Positions 30,626 through 41,735 of a stretch of DNA of 64,000 bases are shown here, piece after piece. Every line of letters starts with the position of its first letter. The stretch's first letter is position 1. Source of the stretch: an uncultured Clostridia bacterium (GTDB lineage: Bacteria > Bacillota > Clostridia > Christensenellales > UBA1750); the NCBI GenBank assembly GCA_947625765.1, contig CANQPP010000004.1, forward strand, positions 1 to 64,000, given 5' to 3'. Under the pieces are notes generated by a model. It was not told the origin of the DNA. It ran no database searches and saw nothing but the letters and a program-made list of their open reading frames with translations. Both the position numbers and the translations under genes were made by a program.

Positions 30626-30663
30626 GGCGCTTCCCTTACGAGAAAAAGGGAAGCGCCTCTTTT
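30626..30663 (+). terminator. Rho-independent terminator
   Basis: GGCGCTTCCC...GGGAAGCGCC then TCTTTT. Confidence 0.75.
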
Positions 30664-30740
30664 GCGTTCTGCCAAGGATCACAGCCTCCGCCTTCCATCT
30701 GCGGCGGCTTTTCTCTCCCGGCGGCGGTAAGGGGGGATCG

Positions 30741-30836
30741 CCAAGGGGGGCGGCGCTCCGCCGCCCCCCTTGGCCCAGCCCCGACGAAGTCGGGGGATCT
30801 TTCGCGGGGAGAGGGCCGAAAAGGTCCTCTCCCCGC
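30741..30836. repeat. Cluster of three GC-rich hairpins between convergent genes
   Basis: CCAAGGGGGGCGGCG-ctc-CGCCGCCCCCCTTGG (15 bp); CCCCGAC-gaa-GTCGGGG (7 bp); GCGGGGAGAGGGCC-gaaaa-GGTCCTCTCCCCGC (14 bp, one G:T). Confidence 0.85.
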
Positions 30837-30859
30837 CTCTTTCTTACCTTCTATCTTCC

Positions 30860-32785
30860 TTACACGTCCTCCCGGACGAACACGCTCATCTCGCCCATTC
30901 CTCGGTTCGCCCAGGCGAAATAGGGGACGAAGCGCAGCTCCACGCCCTCCGCCTCCTGCACGGGCGGTTCGTAGCCATACAGGGGAGTCTCCGCGTTCAG
31001 CCGCCTGCCCGCGGCCCGGATGCCCACCATGCCGGAGAGCACGCCGTCCAGCTTCTCCTCCTGCAGCTCCGCGTCCCGGGGGAGGGAGAGCAGGCACAGG
31101 TTCTCGCCGTTGTCGACCTCCTCCAGGGCGTAGATCAGCGGCCCTCGGCTCAAACAGACCCTGCCCAAAGCGTCCTTCACCAGAGGCGAGGCATAGACGC
31201 GGCGGGGGGATACGTCCAGCCGCAGCTCCAGCTCGTCGCCGTCCTGCCAGATCCTGTCGATGCACAGGTAGCCCTGCTCGTTGAGGGAGGCCTTCAGGGA
31301 GCAGGCATAGCGGCGGCTCCAGGCGGGCCTGCGCAGCTTGAGCTTAAAGCGCACGGGCTTGTCGACATGCACGCGCAGGCGCACGCTCCCCTCGAAGGGG
31401 AGGCCGCTCTCCATTTCCACCCGCACGTTCGCCCCGCCCATGGAGAAGCTCGTCTGTGAGCCGATGAACAGGTTCACGTACAGGCTGGAATCGCCCAGCT
31501 GCCAGATGTACTCGCCCAGATTGGCCAGCAGCCTTGCCAGGTTCGGCGGGCAGCAGGCGCAGGCGAACCACTTCTGCCTTACGGGCTTTACGTGCCACTT
31601 GCCGGGGTCCAGCTCGCAGGCGACGGGGTCGGACTCCAGCGGGTTCACGTAGAAGAACGACTTGCCGTCCAGGGACATGCCCGGCAGCACCGCGTTGTAC
31701 AGCGCCCGCTCCATCACGTCGGCGTATTCTGCGCGCGGCTCCAGGGAGAGCATGCGGCGCAGGAAGAACACAAGGCCGATGGCCGCGCAGGTCTCGGCGT
31801 AGGCGGTGTCCGGCGGCAGGTCGTAGTCGAAGGAGAAGGCTTCGCCGTGGTGGGTGGAGCCGATGCCGCCGGTCACGTACATGCGCCTGTGGGCCAGCGA
31901 GTCGTACAGCCGCTCGCAGGCGGCCTTTAAGCTGTCGTCCTTTAAGCGCAGGGCCAGGTCGGCCATGGCGGAGTAGAGGTACACCGCGCGCACGCTGTGG
32001 CCCACGGCATCCTTCTGCATCCGCACGGGCTCGTGCGCCTGGAAATAGCGCATGCCGTGGGCGTCGTTGCCGGAGAAGCGGAAGGCGTCCGCGTCCTGCC
32101 CGCCGCGCTCGGTCACGAAGTAGTAGGGCTGCCTGCCCCGCTCGTCGATGAAGTAGCGGGCAAAATCCAGGTACTTCTTTTCCTTCGTCAGGTCGTAGAG
32201 CTTCACCAGGGCGAGCTCGATCTCCTCGTGGCCGGGATAGGCGTGCAGTTTGCCCTCCTCGGGGCCGATGTGCTCCATCAGGCAGTCCATGTAGCGCAGC
32301 ATCACCTGCAAGAAGGCGTCCTTCCCCGTGGCCTTCTTGTAGGCCACGGCGGCCTCGAGCAGGTGCCCCGCGCAGTACAGCTCGTGGCAGTCGCGGAAGT
32401 TGTGGAAGCGGTTGCCCGGCTCCTTGACGGTGTAGTAGCTGTTGAGGTAGCCGTCACTCTGCTGGGCCTTTTCCAGCAGCTCGATCACCCGGTCGCAGTC
32501 GGCCTCCAGCGCCTCGTCCTTTTGGTCCTGCAGGCAGTAGGCGGCCGCCTCCAGCCACTTGGCCAGGTCCGAGTCCTGGAACACCATGCCGTGGAACTCG
32601 CCGGTCTCCAGACCCGCGGCCAGGCGGAAGTTGTGGATGCAGCCGCTCTTTTCCGCGCCGTCGATCTCGTCGTTGAGCGCCTTCCACTGGTAGGGAAGCA
32701 CCTCGGAGCGGACCAAAGCCTGGTAGGCGGAAAAGAAGCTGTCCGTGATCTTGACTTTTTCTTGCGGGATCGGTGTTGCGGACAT
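30860..32785 (-). CDS. GH127-like (DUF1680) beta-L-arabinofuranosidase family protein
   Basis: 'DCHELYCAGHLLEAAVAY', 'YVTGGIGSTHHGEAF', 'ACACCPPNLARLLANLGEYIW' (Cys-containing active-site motif). Confidence 0.9.
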   Translation of the reverse strand: MSATPIPQEKVKITDSFFSAYQALVRSEVLPYQWKALNDEIDGAEKSGCIHNFRLAAGLETGEFHGMVFQDSDLAKWLEAAAYCLQDQKDEALEADCDRVIELLEKAQQSDGYLNSYYTVKEPGNRFHNFRDCHELYCAGHLLEAAVAYKKATGKDAFLQVMLRYMDCLMEHIGPEEGKLHAYPGHEEIELALVKLYDLTKEKKYLDFARYFIDERGRQPYYFVTERGGQDADAFRFSGNDAHGMRYFQAHEPVRMQKDAVGHSVRAVYLYSAMADLALRLKDDSLKAACERLYDSLAHRRMYVTGGIGSTHHGEAFSFDYDLPPDTAYAETCAAIGLVFFLRRMLSLEPRAEYADVMERALYNAVLPGMSLDGKSFFYVNPLESDPVACELDPGKWHVKPVRQKWFACACCPPNLARLLANLGEYIWQLGDSSLYVNLFIGSQTSFSMGGANVRVEMESGLPFEGSVRLRVHVDKPVRFKLKLRRPAWSRRYACSLKASLNEQGYLCIDRIWQDGDELELRLDVSPRRVYASPLVKDALGRVCLSRGPLIYALEEVDNGENLCLLSLPRDAELQEEKLDGVLSGMVGIRAAGRRLNAETPLYGYEPPVQEAEGVELRFVPYFAWANRGMGEMSVFVREDV

Positions 32786-32946
32786 GGCACAAGACCTTCC
32801 TTTCGGCGTGTTTCTTATGGCATAAAGATACCATCCATCTCCCCGCTTGTCAAAGGAAACGCGTCTGTCTTTCCTGCGAAAACAGGGGGGCCAGTATAAA
32901 TAAGAGAACGCCGGATTAAATCTCCATGTATACACCCGTTCCTGCT

Positions 32947-32975
32947 TTGACAAAAGGGCGTGATTTCTGTATAAT
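32947..32975 (+). promoter_or_regulatory. Promoter of the scpAB operon
   Basis: TTGACA, 17-nt spacer, TATAAT. Confidence 0.85.
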
Positions 32976-33022
32976 AAATCGGATATAGGGACTTTAAAGC
33001 AGGCGGGAGGGATCGGCAGGCG

Positions 33023-33748
33023 ATGATGGAGGTGCAGCTCAGCAGCTTTCAGGGGCCGCTGGATCTTCTTCTGCAGCTGATCTCCCGGGCAAAGATCGAC
33101 ATTCGCGACATCTTTGTCTCCCAGATCACGGAGCAGTACATGGAGTCCATCCGCGACTTGAGCGGGCTGGACATGGACGCGGCCAGCGAGTTTCTGCAGA
33201 TGGCGGCCACGCTGCTGGAGATCAAGTCCCGCGCGCTCCTGCCCAAGCCGCCCAGGACGGCGGAGGGCGAAGAGGACCCGGAGGAGGCGCTGCTGCGCCG
33301 CCTGGAGGAATACAAGCGCCTGAAGGAGGCCAGCGAAAAGCTGCGCCCCTTAGAAAAGGAAGCGCTGGACATGCTCTACCGCCTGCCGGAGGAAATGGTC
33401 GCAAAGCAGAAGCTGGAGCTCAACGAGATCTCCCTTTCCGCCCTGCAGGAGGCCTTCCTGCGCCTGATCCAGCGTCCCCGGGACGTGGAGGACGAAACGC
33501 CCGTGCGCCGCATCCGCAGGGAGCAGTGGTCCATCGCCCGCTGCACCATGGAGATTTTGGTCAGGGTGGAGCCAGAGGACGGGCTGCCCTTTGAATCCCT
33601 GTTCGACGGGCCGCCGGACAGGGAGTACGTGGTCTCCATGTTCATCGCCATGCTGGAGCTGATGCGCTCCGGCCGCATCCGCTTGACGCAGGCCGATCTC
33701 TACGGCCCCATCCTGCTGTATAAGGGAGGTCTGGACGATGCAGCCTGA
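33023..33748 (+). CDS. scpA: Segregation and condensation protein A
   Basis: 'LSSFQGPLDLLLQLISRAKIDIRDIFVSQITEQYM'. Confidence 0.96.
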   Translation: MMEVQLSSFQGPLDLLLQLISRAKIDIRDIFVSQITEQYMESIRDLSGLDMDAASEFLQMAATLLEIKSRALLPKPPRTAEGEEDPEEALLRRLEEYKRLKEASEKLRPLEKEALDMLYRLPEEMVAKQKLELNEISLSALQEAFLRLIQRPRDVEDETPVRRIRREQWSIARCTMEILVRVEPEDGLPFESLFDGPPDREYVVSMFIAMLELMRSGRIRLTQADLYGPILLYKGGLDDAA

Positions 33749-34340
33749 TCTGCTGGCCGCCGCCGAGGCCGTGCTCTTCGCCAGCGGCGATTCCGTCTCC
33801 CTGGAGGAGCTGGGCCGCGCGCTGGACCTAACGGCGCTGGAGCTGCCCGCCCTTGAGCAGGCCCTCTATGAAAAATACGCCCGCCCGGAGAGCGGGCTGC
33901 GCCTCCTTCGTTTGGAGGACCGCCTGCAGCTGTGCACCAAGCCCGGCTACCGGGAGACGGTGGAAAAGGCGCTGGCCCCGGCCCGCAGGCAGACGCTGAC
34001 CCAGGCCGCGCTGGAGACGCTCAGCGTGGTGGCCTACCGTCAGCCCGTGACGCGCATGGAGATCGAGCTCATCCGCGGGGTGCAGTGCGACCACGCCGTG
34101 GCCACGCTGGTCAACCACGGCCTCATCCGCGAGGTGGGCCGCAAGGACACCATCGGCCGCCCCATACTCTACGGCACCACGGAGGAGTTCCTGCGGCACT
34201 TCGGCCTCTCCGGCCTGGAGGAGCTGCCGCCCGTGGAGGATTTCAGCTCCCTGGAAACGGAGAGGGACCCGCTGCCGGACGGGGACGCGCCGGAAGAAAC
34301 CAACGAGACCAACGAAACAGACGACCCGCAGGGGTCATAA
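33738..34340 (+). CDS. scpB: Segregation and condensation protein B
   Basis: '[19 protein letters not shown]', '[25 protein letters not shown]'. Confidence 0.95.
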   Translation: MQPDLLAAAEAVLFASGDSVSLEELGRALDLTALELPALEQALYEKYARPESGLRLLRLEDRLQLCTKPGYRETVEKALAPARRQTLTQAALETLSVVAYRQPVTRMEIELIRGVQCDHAVATLVNHGLIREVGRKDTIGRPILYGTTEEFLRHFGLSGLEELPPVEDFSSLETERDPLPDGDAPEETNETNETDDPQGS

Positions 34341-34359
34341 GGAAGGATACGGACTTTCA

Positions 34360-37206
34360 GTGGCAAAGAAGGCAAACAAAAAGGCCGCCGGCAAGAGGGC
34401 GGCGAACAAGGGAAAGGCGGGCGCCGGGAACCCGCGCAAGCTCCCCTGCGACATCGCGGGGCTCATGCTCATCGGCCTGGGCCTGTTTGCCGCGCTCTCC
34501 ATGTTCACCCCCTTCATCACCGGCGTGGTGGGGGCGGCGGTCAAGGCGTTCCTGCAGGGCCTGTTCGGCCTGGCGGCCTGGGCGATGCCCGTGCTGCTGC
34601 TGGTGGGCGGGTGGCTGACGCTGATCGCCTACGACAAGCGCATCAACGGCGGTAAGCTGGCCCTGACGCTCAGCCTGTTTGTTTTCCTGAGCCTCTTTCT
34701 GCACCTGTTTTGGCACGGCACCGTGCAGGCGCTGGCCGAGAAGGAGGGCTACGCGCCCTACCTGGCCGCCGCCTACGCCTACGGCCGGGACACCGGGCTG
34801 GGCCTAGGGCTTATCGCGGGCCTCTGGTGCTACCCCGTGCAGCTGCTTTTGGGCACCGCGGGCGGCTTCGTGCTGGCCGTGCTGGGCCTGCTTGGCTGCG
34901 TGGCGGGGCTTACGCACCTGTCCCTTACCCAGGTGGGCAGGCAGGTGAGCCAGAGCGTGGGCCGCACCACCCAGCGCGCCGCCCAGAGCGTGCGCGCCCG
35001 CAGGGAGGAGTCCCGGCAGCGCCGCGAGGAGGACCGCCTGCGCAGGCAGGAGGCCGACCCCGCCGACGACTGGGACCTGCCGCGGGAGGACCGCGCCGCG
35101 TACAGGGAAGCCCCCGCCTACGAGCGCGGCTATGACTATGACTATACCGAAGGCGACTACGCTCCCGCGGAGAGCGAACGCGGCGCGGAGGCGGAGACGG
35201 AGGCACGCCCCTTCCCCAACGAGCTGGTGGAGGAGCGCCGCAGGGACGGACACATGACGGAGGCCGCCTTCACCCCGCTGCGCCCCCGCTGGGAGGAGGA
35301 GAGCGCGGAGGAGATCGAGACGGAGCCCGTCGATCCCCGCCCGCCGCTGTTCCCGCCGGAGCTGGCGCTGGACACGCCCCCGCGCCCCCTGACCGTGGAG
35401 CGCGTGCCCCTGGACGAGACGCCGGGGACGGACGAAAACGAGCCCGAGCGCGGGAGCTACGTGGAGCCGGAATACGGCGAGGAGCTGCCCCCCTGGGAAG
35501 AGGAGGACGTCCTTCCCGCGCCCAAGGTGGTGCCCGCCCGCACCCGCGAGGAGCGGCCCGCGCCGATCAAACCCGCCCATCGGCCCGCGCCCGTGCCCGT
35601 GGAGGAGAAGAAGAACCCCTCCGTCGCGGACTTCGACGACGAGGAGGACGACGAGTTCCTGAAGGGCCCCGTGCAGGTCACCGCCGTGCCCAAGCAGGAG
35701 CTTGACTACCTCTACGGCGAGGAGGCGGAGATGGAGCCAAAAAAGAAGGCCCCGCAGGCGGAGCCCTACCGCTTCCCGCCGCTGAGCATACTGGCCACGG
35801 GCAAGAGCAGCCAGGTGGACGCGCAGAAGGAGGCGCAGGTCCAACAGGAGAACGTGCGCCGCCTGGAGGAGACGCTGGGCTCCTTCGGCATCGAGGCCCG
35901 CGTGCTGCACGTGAGCCGCGGCCCCGCCATCACCCGGTACGAGCTGCAGCCCGCCCGCGGCGTCAAGGTGAGCCGCATCACGGGCCTGGCCGACGACATC
36001 GCCCTCAACATGGCGGCGGTGGGCGTGCGCATCGAGGCGCCCATCCCCGGCAAGGCGGCGGTGGGCATCGAGATCGCCAACCAGACCATCGACACCGTGG
36101 CCCTGCGCGAGGTGCTGGAGAGCAAGGAGTTCCGCGAGCACCCCTCCAAGCTGGCCGTGGCGCTGGGCAAGGACATCGCCGGCGACCCCATGGTCGCGGA
36201 CCTGGCCCGCATGCCGCACCTGCTCATCGCCGGCGCGACCGGCTCCGGCAAGAGCGTCTGCATCAACTCCCTGATCGCCTCCATCCTCTACAAGGCCACG
36301 CCGGAGGAGGTCAAGCTCATCCTGGTGGACCCCAAGGTCGTGGAGCTGTCGGTGTACAACGGCGTGCCCCATCTGCTCATCCCCGTGGTCACCGACCCCA
36401 AGAAGGCCGCGGGGGCATTAGGCTGGGCCGTGCGCGAGATGGACGAGCGCTACCGGGCCTTCGCGGGCTCCGGCTGCAGGGATTTAAAGGGCTACAACGC
36501 CTACCTCACCGAGAAGGGCGAAAAGCCCCTGCCGCAGATCGTGGTCATCATCGACGAGCTGGCGGACCTGATGATGGTCGCGCCCGGCGACGTGGAGGAG
36601 CGCATCTGCCGCCTGGCCCAGCTGGCCAGGGCCGCGGGCATCCATCTGGTCATCGCCACCCAGCGCCCCTCCGTCAACGTCATCACCGGCGTCATCAAGG
36701 CCAACATCCCCTCGCGCATCGCCTTCGCGGTGGCCTCCCAGGTGGACAGCCGCACCATCTTGGACATGGCGGGCGCGGAAAAGCTGCTGGGCCGGGGCGA
36801 TATGCTCTTCGACCCCAGCGGGGCCAACAAGAAGCTGCGCGTGCAGGGCGCCTTCATCTCCGACAAGGAGGTCAACGACCTGGTGGACTACGTGCGCCAG
36901 CACAGCGAGGCCGTCTACGACGAGGGCTTCCTGGAAGCCATGGAGCACAGCGAGGAGGACGAGGCCGAGAGCGAGGAGGCCGAGGAGGGCGACGAGCTGC
37001 TGGCCCAGGCCGTGGAACTGGCCGTGGATTCGGGCCAGATCTCCGCGTCCATGTTGCAGCGCCGCTTCCGCGTGGGCTACGCCCGGGCGGGCAGGCTGCT
37101 GGACGAGATGGAAAAGCGCAAGCTGATCTCCGGCTTCGAGGGCTCCAAGCCCCGGCAGGTGCTCATCAGCCGGGACGAATACGAGCGCATCTTCGGCAGA
37201 GGATAG
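34360..37206 (+). CDS. ftsK: DNA translocase FtsK/SpoIIIE
   Basis: N-terminal TMs, acidic linker, '[55 protein letters not shown]', C-terminal gamma domain (GTG start). Confidence 0.97.
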   Translation: MAKKANKKAAGKRAANKGKAGAGNPRKLPCDIAGLMLIGLGLFAALSMFTPFITGVVGAAVKAFLQGLFGLAAWAMPVLLLVGGWLTLIAYDKRINGGKLALTLSLFVFLSLFLHLFWHGTVQALAEKEGYAPYLAAAYAYGRDTGLGLGLIAGLWCYPVQLLLGTAGGFVLAVLGLLGCVAGLTHLSLTQVGRQVSQSVGRTTQRAAQSVRARREESRQRREEDRLRRQEADPADDWDLPREDRAAYREAPAYERGYDYDYTEGDYAPAESERGAEAETEARPFPNELVEERRRDGHMTEAAFTPLRPRWEEESAEEIETEPVDPRPPLFPPELALDTPPRPLTVERVPLDETPGTDENEPERGSYVEPEYGEELPPWEEEDVLPAPKVVPARTREERPAPIKPAHRPAPVPVEEKKNPSVADFDDEEDDEFLKGPVQVTAVPKQELDYLYGEEAEMEPKKKAPQAEPYRFPPLSILATGKSSQVDAQKEAQVQQENVRRLEETLGSFGIEARVLHVSRGPAITRYELQPARGVKVSRITGLADDIALNMAAVGVRIEAPIPGKAAVGIEIANQTIDTVALREVLESKEFREHPSKLAVALGKDIAGDPMVADLARMPHLLIAGATGSGKSVCINSLIASILYKATPEEVKLILVDPKVVELSVYNGVPHLLIPVVTDPKKAAGALGWAVREMDERYRAFAGSGCRDLKGYNAYLTEKGEKPLPQIVVIIDELADLMMVAPGDVEERICRLAQLARAAGIHLVIATQRPSVNVITGVIKANIPSRIAFAVASQVDSRTILDMAGAEKLLGRGDMLFDPSGANKKLRVQGAFISDKEVNDLVDYVRQHSEAVYDEGFLEAMEHSEEDEAESEEAEEGDELLAQAVELAVDSGQISASMLQRRFRVGYARAGRLLDEMEKRKLISGFEGSKPRQVLISRDEYERIFGRG

Positions 37207-37243
37207 GCAAGAAAAGCCGGGCTTTTTTGAAAGGAGGGCGCGC

Positions 37244-38554
37244 ATGCCCACGGTAGGAATGGTCGCCCTTGGCTGCGCCAAGAACCGGGTGGACGGCGAG
37301 CTGATGCTGGGCCGCCTGCGCCAGGCCGGTTACACGGTGGTCTCCGACCCCACGCAGGCCGAGGTGATCCTGGTGAACACCTGCGGCTTTATCGAGGACG
37401 CCAAGCAGGAATCCATCGACGCCATCCTGGAGATGGCCGAGCATAAGAAGAACAGGTGCCGCGCCCTCATCGTGACGGGCTGCCTGGCGCAGAGATATGG
37501 CAAGGAACTGCTGGAGGAGATGCCCGAGGCCGACGCGGTGCTGGGCATCGGCGAGATCGAGGACATCGCGGGGGCCGTGGGCCGTGTGCTGGAGGGGCAG
37601 AGGCTCCTTAAAACGGACAGGCCCTACTGCTACCCGGAGGAAGGGGAACGGCTGCTGACCACGCCCGGCACCTACGCCTACGTGAAGATCGCGGACGGCT
37701 GCTCCAACCGCTGCGCCTACTGCGCCATCCCGGCCATCCGCGGGCCGCTGCTCTCCCGCCCCATGGAGGAGATCGTAAAGGAAACGGCGTCTCTTTGTAA
37801 ACAGGGCGTCAAGGAGATCGTGCTGGTGGCCCAGGACACCACCCGCTACGGCGAGGACCTGTACGGAAAGCCCTGCCTGCCGGAGCTGCTGCGCAGGCTC
37901 TCCGCCCTGCCGGAGACCACCTGGCTGCGGGTGCTGTACTGCTACCCGGACAACACCAGCGACGAGCTTTTGCAGCTGATGCACGACGATCCCAAGATCT
38001 GCCCCTACATCGACATACCGTTGCAGCACGTGAACGACAAGGTGCTCAAGGAAATGAACCGCCGGGGCGACCACGCGCTGATCGACAGCCTGTACCACAA
38101 GATACGGAATTTAGGCGGCTTCGCCCTGCGCACCACCATGCTGGTGGGCTTCCCCGGGGAGACCGAGGAGGAGTTCCGCGAGCTGCTGGAGTACACCAAG
38201 ACCCACCCCTTCGACCGGCTGGGCGCCTTCGCCTACTCCAAGGAGGAAGGCACGCCCGCGGCCAAGCGGCGCGACCAGGTGCCCCTGCGCAACCGCCGGG
38301 GCCGGGCCAACCGGCTCATGCGGCAGCAGAGGCCCATCTCCCGCGCCTTCAACCAAAGCCGCGTGGGCAGCGTGGTGGACGTGCTGGTGGAGGAGGAAGA
38401 GATGGGCCTGTACATCGGCCGCTCCCAGTGGGAGGCGCCGGAGAGCGACGGCCGCATCTACATCGAGATGGCCGAGGGCCTGCGGGCGGGCGACATCGTG
38501 CCCGTTAAGCTCACCAAGGCGCTGGACTACGACATGATGGGGGTGCTGGCGTGA
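37244..38554 (+). CDS. rimO: Ribosomal protein S12 methylthiotransferase RimO
   Basis: 'VGMVALGCAKNRVDGELMLG', radical SAM 'IADGCSNRCAYCAIPAIRGPLLSRP'. Confidence 0.96.
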   Translation: MPTVGMVALGCAKNRVDGELMLGRLRQAGYTVVSDPTQAEVILVNTCGFIEDAKQESIDAILEMAEHKKNRCRALIVTGCLAQRYGKELLEEMPEADAVLGIGEIEDIAGAVGRVLEGQRLLKTDRPYCYPEEGERLLTTPGTYAYVKIADGCSNRCAYCAIPAIRGPLLSRPMEEIVKETASLCKQGVKEIVLVAQDTTRYGEDLYGKPCLPELLRRLSALPETTWLRVLYCYPDNTSDELLQLMHDDPKICPYIDIPLQHVNDKVLKEMNRRGDHALIDSLYHKIRNLGGFALRTTMLVGFPGETEEEFRELLEYTKTHPFDRLGAFAYSKEEGTPAAKRRDQVPLRNRRGRANRLMRQQRPISRAFNQSRVGSVVDVLVEEEEMGLYIGRSQWEAPESDGRIYIEMAEGLRAGDIVPVKLTKALDYDMMGVLA

Positions 38555-39129
38555 CCATCGCAAACAAGATCACACTGCTGCGCATCCTTTTGATCCCGGT
38601 GTTCATGGCGGCCTATGAGTTCTTGGGGGAGGGGAGCTTCGCCTTCGTTCCCACGCTCATCTTCGCCGTGGCCGCCTTTACGGACATGCTGGACGGCTAC
38701 CTTGCCCGCAGCCGCAACGAGGTCACCACCTTCGGCAAGTTCATGGATCCCATCGCGGACAAGGTGCTGGTGATGGCGGCCATGCTGCTGCTGGTGCGGG
38801 ACCACAGGCTCTCCGCCGTGGCCGCGGTGATCTTCCTGGCGCGGGAGTTCATCGTCTCCGGCTTTCGCCTGGTGGCCGCGGCCGCCCGCGTGGTGATCGC
38901 CGCCAGCCCGCTGGCCAAGGTCAAGACCGTGAGCCAGCTGGTCGCGATGATCCTGCTGCTGCTCAACAACTATCCCTTCTCGCTGATCGGCCTGCCCCTG
39001 GCGGACATCAGCGTCTACGTGGCGCTGGTGTTCACCATCTGGTCGGGCATCGAGTACATCGTGCGCAACCGCGGCGTGCTTTCCCTGCAGCGGGAGATCG
39101 GAAACGGAGAGGAGGCGCCGAAGAAGTGA
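38551..39129 (+). CDS. pgsA: CDP-diacylglycerol-glycerol-3-phosphate 3-phosphatidyltransferase
   Basis: CDP-alcohol phosphatidyltransferase motif 'DMLDGYLARSRNEVTTFGKFMDPIADK'. Confidence 0.95.
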   Translation: MTIANKITLLRILLIPVFMAAYEFLGEGSFAFVPTLIFAVAAFTDMLDGYLARSRNEVTTFGKFMDPIADKVLVMAAMLLLVRDHRLSAVAAVIFLAREFIVSGFRLVAAAARVVIAASPLAKVKTVSQLVAMILLLLNNYPFSLIGLPLADISVYVALVFTIWSGIEYIVRNRGVLSLQREIGNGEEAPKK

Positions 39130-40370
39130 ACGCGGAGATCATTTCCGTGGGCACCGAGCTGCTCATGGGCCAGATCGTCAACACCGACGCCCAGTACATC
39201 GCCTCCCGCTTAGGCGAGGTGGGCGTGGACTGCTTCTTCCAGCAGGTGGTGGGCGACAACGAGAAGCGCCTGCTGGAGGCCATATGCCTGGCGGAGGGCC
39301 GCAGCGACCTGGTGATCTTGACGGGGGGCCTCGGTCCCACGCCCGACGACCTCACCAAGGAGACCCTGTGCAAACACTTGGGGCTCGAGATGCGGGAGGA
39401 CGAGGCCAGCCGCGCGGCCATGGAGGACTACCTCTACGGCAAGGGCCGCAAGGTGAGCCCCAACAACTACAAGCAGGTCCTGTTCCCCATAGGGGCTGAA
39501 ATTTTCGCTAACGACCGCGGCACGGCCCCCGGCTTTGCGGTGGAGAAGGGCGGCAAGCGCTACGCGGTGCTCCCCGGCCCGCCGGTGGAACTGGAGCGCA
39601 TGGTGGACCTGCGGCTGATGCCCTACCTGCACGGCCTCTCGGAGGAGAAGATCGTATCGCGCACGCTCAAGTTCTTCGGCATCGGGGAATCCACACTGGC
39701 CTACGAGCTGCGGGAGCTGATCGACCACCAGGGCCGGGTCACCATCGCCCCGTACGCGGGCTTTGGCGAGGTGAGCCTGCGCCTGAGCGTCAAGGCGCGG
39801 CCCGGCGAGGAGGTCACGCCCCTGTTCGACGAGGTGCAGGCCGCGATCTGCGAAAAGGTCGGCCAATACCTCTACACCGCGGACAGGCGCAGCCTGCCCC
39901 AGGTGACGGGCGAGCTGCTGCTGGAAAGGGAAAGAACGCTCTCCCTGGCCGAGTCCTGCACCGGCGGCATGATCGCCAGCGAGCTGGTGGCGCTGCCGGG
40001 CATTTCCCGGGCACTGCTGGAGGGCGTGGTGAGCTACTCCAACGAGGCCAAGATGCGCAGGCTGGGCGTGAAGGAAGAGACGCTGCGGCGCTATGGCGCG
40101 GTCAGCGCCCAGTGCGCAAGGGAAATGGCCCTGGGCGAGAAGGAGAAGAGCGGCAGCGATTACGCCCTTTCGGTCACGGGCATCGCGGGCCCGGACGGCG
40201 GCACGCCGGAAAAGCCCGTGGGCCTTGTGTACTTGGGGCTTGCCCGCCCGGACGGCAGCGCGGAGACGCAGGAGCTGCGCCTGGCCGGCGACCGCTCCCG
40301 GGTGCGCAGGCTGAGCATGCTCTCCGCGCTGGACCTGCTTAGGCGGGCCCTGCTGGAGGAAAGAAGCTGA
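39126..40370 (+). CDS. cinA: Competence/damage-inducible protein CinA
   Basis: 'AEIISVGTELLMGQIVNTDAQYIASRL', 'TLSLAESCTGGMIASELVALPG'. Confidence 0.96.
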   Translation: MNAEIISVGTELLMGQIVNTDAQYIASRLGEVGVDCFFQQVVGDNEKRLLEAICLAEGRSDLVILTGGLGPTPDDLTKETLCKHLGLEMREDEASRAAMEDYLYGKGRKVSPNNYKQVLFPIGAEIFANDRGTAPGFAVEKGGKRYAVLPGPPVELERMVDLRLMPYLHGLSEEKIVSRTLKFFGIGESTLAYELRELIDHQGRVTIAPYAGFGEVSLRLSVKARPGEEVTPLFDEVQAAICEKVGQYLYTADRRSLPQVTGELLLERERTLSLAESCTGGMIASELVALPGISRALLEGVVSYSNEAKMRRLGVKEETLRRYGAVSAQCAREMALGEKEKSGSDYALSVTGIAGPDGGTPEKPVGLVYLGLARPDGSAETQELRLAGDRSRVRRLSMLSALDLLRRALLEERS

Positions 40371-40471
40371 CCCCCCAATATTTTAAATGAAGGGACGCGC
40401 GCGAAAGAAGCGGCGCGGCCCTGTAAGGACCTTAAACACATCCCACGACAAAGAAAGGTGGCGCACGCCCG

Positions 40472-41557
40472 ATGGCAAGGACCAAGAGCGAGACTAGGAC
40501 CGCCCACTACGGCGAGACCGACGCGGAGGAGAAGCAGAAGGCGCTGGACCTGGCGCTTTCCAACATCGAGAAACAGTTCGGCAAAGGTTCCATCATGAAG
40601 CTGGGCCAGACCAGCCACATGAACGTGCAGGTGATCCCCTCCGGCTGCCTGGAGCTGGACATCGCCCTGGGCGTGGGCGGCGTGCCCAAGGGCCGCATCA
40701 TCGAGATCTACGGCCCGGAGTCCTCCGGCAAGACGACCATGGCGCTGCACATGGTGGCGCAGGCCCAGAAGGCGGGCGGCACCGCCGCCTTCATCGACGC
40801 AGAGCACGCTTTGGACCCCGTGTACGCCAAGGCGCTGGGCGTCAACATCGACGAGCTGTACGTCTCCCAGCCGGACACCGGCGAGCAGGCGCTGGAGATC
40901 TGCGAGGCGCTGGTGCGCTCCGGCGCGGTGGACATCGTGGTCATCGACTCCGTGGCGGCCCTGGTGCCCAAGGCGGAGATCGAGGGCGAGATGGGCGACT
41001 CCCACGTGGGCCTGCAGGCCCGCCTGATGAGCCAGGCCCTGCGCAAGCTGGCCGGCATCATCAGCAAGACCAACTCCATCTGCATCTTCATCAACCAGCT
41101 GCGCGAAAAGGTGGGCGTGATGTTCGGCAACCCCGAGACCACCGCCGGCGGCAAGGCGCTCAAGTTCTACGCCACCATCCGCCTGGACGTGCGCCGCATC
41201 GAGCAGATCAAGAAGGGCACCGAGGCCGTGGGCAACCGCGTGCGCATCAAGGTGGTCAAGAACAAGGTGGCCCCGCCCTTCCGCGTGGCCGAGTTCGACC
41301 TGCTCTACGGCAAGGGCGTCTCCCACGAGGGCTCCGTTTTGGACCTGGGTGTGCAGGCGGACATCATCGGCAAGTCCGGCGCGTTCTTCTCCTACAACGG
41401 GGAGAGGATCGGCCAGGGCCGCGAGAACGCCCGGCAGTTCCTGGAGGACCACCCCGCCATCTGCGACGAGATCGAGCAAAAGATCCGCGCCACGCTGGAG
41501 GTCAGCGGCCCCGCGAATGCGGAGGAGGACGAGCAGGCGGGCGAAACGGAGGAATAA
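40472..41557 (+). CDS. recA: Recombinase RecA
   Basis: '[51 protein letters not shown]'. Confidence 0.99.
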   Translation: MARTKSETRTAHYGETDAEEKQKALDLALSNIEKQFGKGSIMKLGQTSHMNVQVIPSGCLELDIALGVGGVPKGRIIEIYGPESSGKTTMALHMVAQAQKAGGTAAFIDAEHALDPVYAKALGVNIDELYVSQPDTGEQALEICEALVRSGAVDIVVIDSVAALVPKAEIEGEMGDSHVGLQARLMSQALRKLAGIISKTNSICIFINQLREKVGVMFGNPETTAGGKALKFYATIRLDVRRIEQIKKGTEAVGNRVRIKVVKNKVAPPFRVAEFDLLYGKGVSHEGSVLDLGVQADIIGKSGAFFSYNGERIGQGRENARQFLEDHPAICDEIEQKIRATLEVSGPANAEEDEQAGETEE

Positions 41558-41584
41558 GTTCGCCGCAAACGTTAAGATCTTAAG

Positions 41585-41625
41585 AAGCGGCGGGAAGGCC
41601 ATCTGCGCTTTTCCGCCGCTTTTTA
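41585..41625 (+). terminator. recA terminator
   Basis: AAGCGGCGG...CCGCCGCTT then TTTT. Confidence 0.75.
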
Positions 41626-41705
41626 TGTTTCAAAATTGGGGCTTTTTTTCGGGGCAAAGCCACCGTTTTTGCAGCCGTGGCGGGAGAGAATGTGCATTTT
41701 TCATG

Positions 41706-41735
41706 TTGACAGGGACCCCTTGGAACATATACAAT
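41706..41735 (+). promoter_or_regulatory. rny promoter
   Basis: TTGACA, 18-nt spacer, TACAAT. Confidence 0.7.

Noticed and set aside
30720-30840. CRISPR-like repeats in GC-rich intergenic DNA
   Set aside because: The repeats are inverted hairpin arms of different sequence, not regularly spaced direct repeats with unique spacers; no CRISPR array was found in the window.
34804-36372. Long minus-strand ORF (522 aa) opposite ftsK
   Set aside because: Antisense shadow ORF in high-GC coding DNA; His/Gln/Leu/Arg-rich low-complexity translation with no recognisable motif, while the plus strand is clear FtsK.
40371-40471. LexA/SOS box upstream of recA
   Set aside because: I could not find a convincing CGAAC...GTTCG-type box; only an imperfect hairpin AGGGaCGCGC...GCGCGgCCCT.
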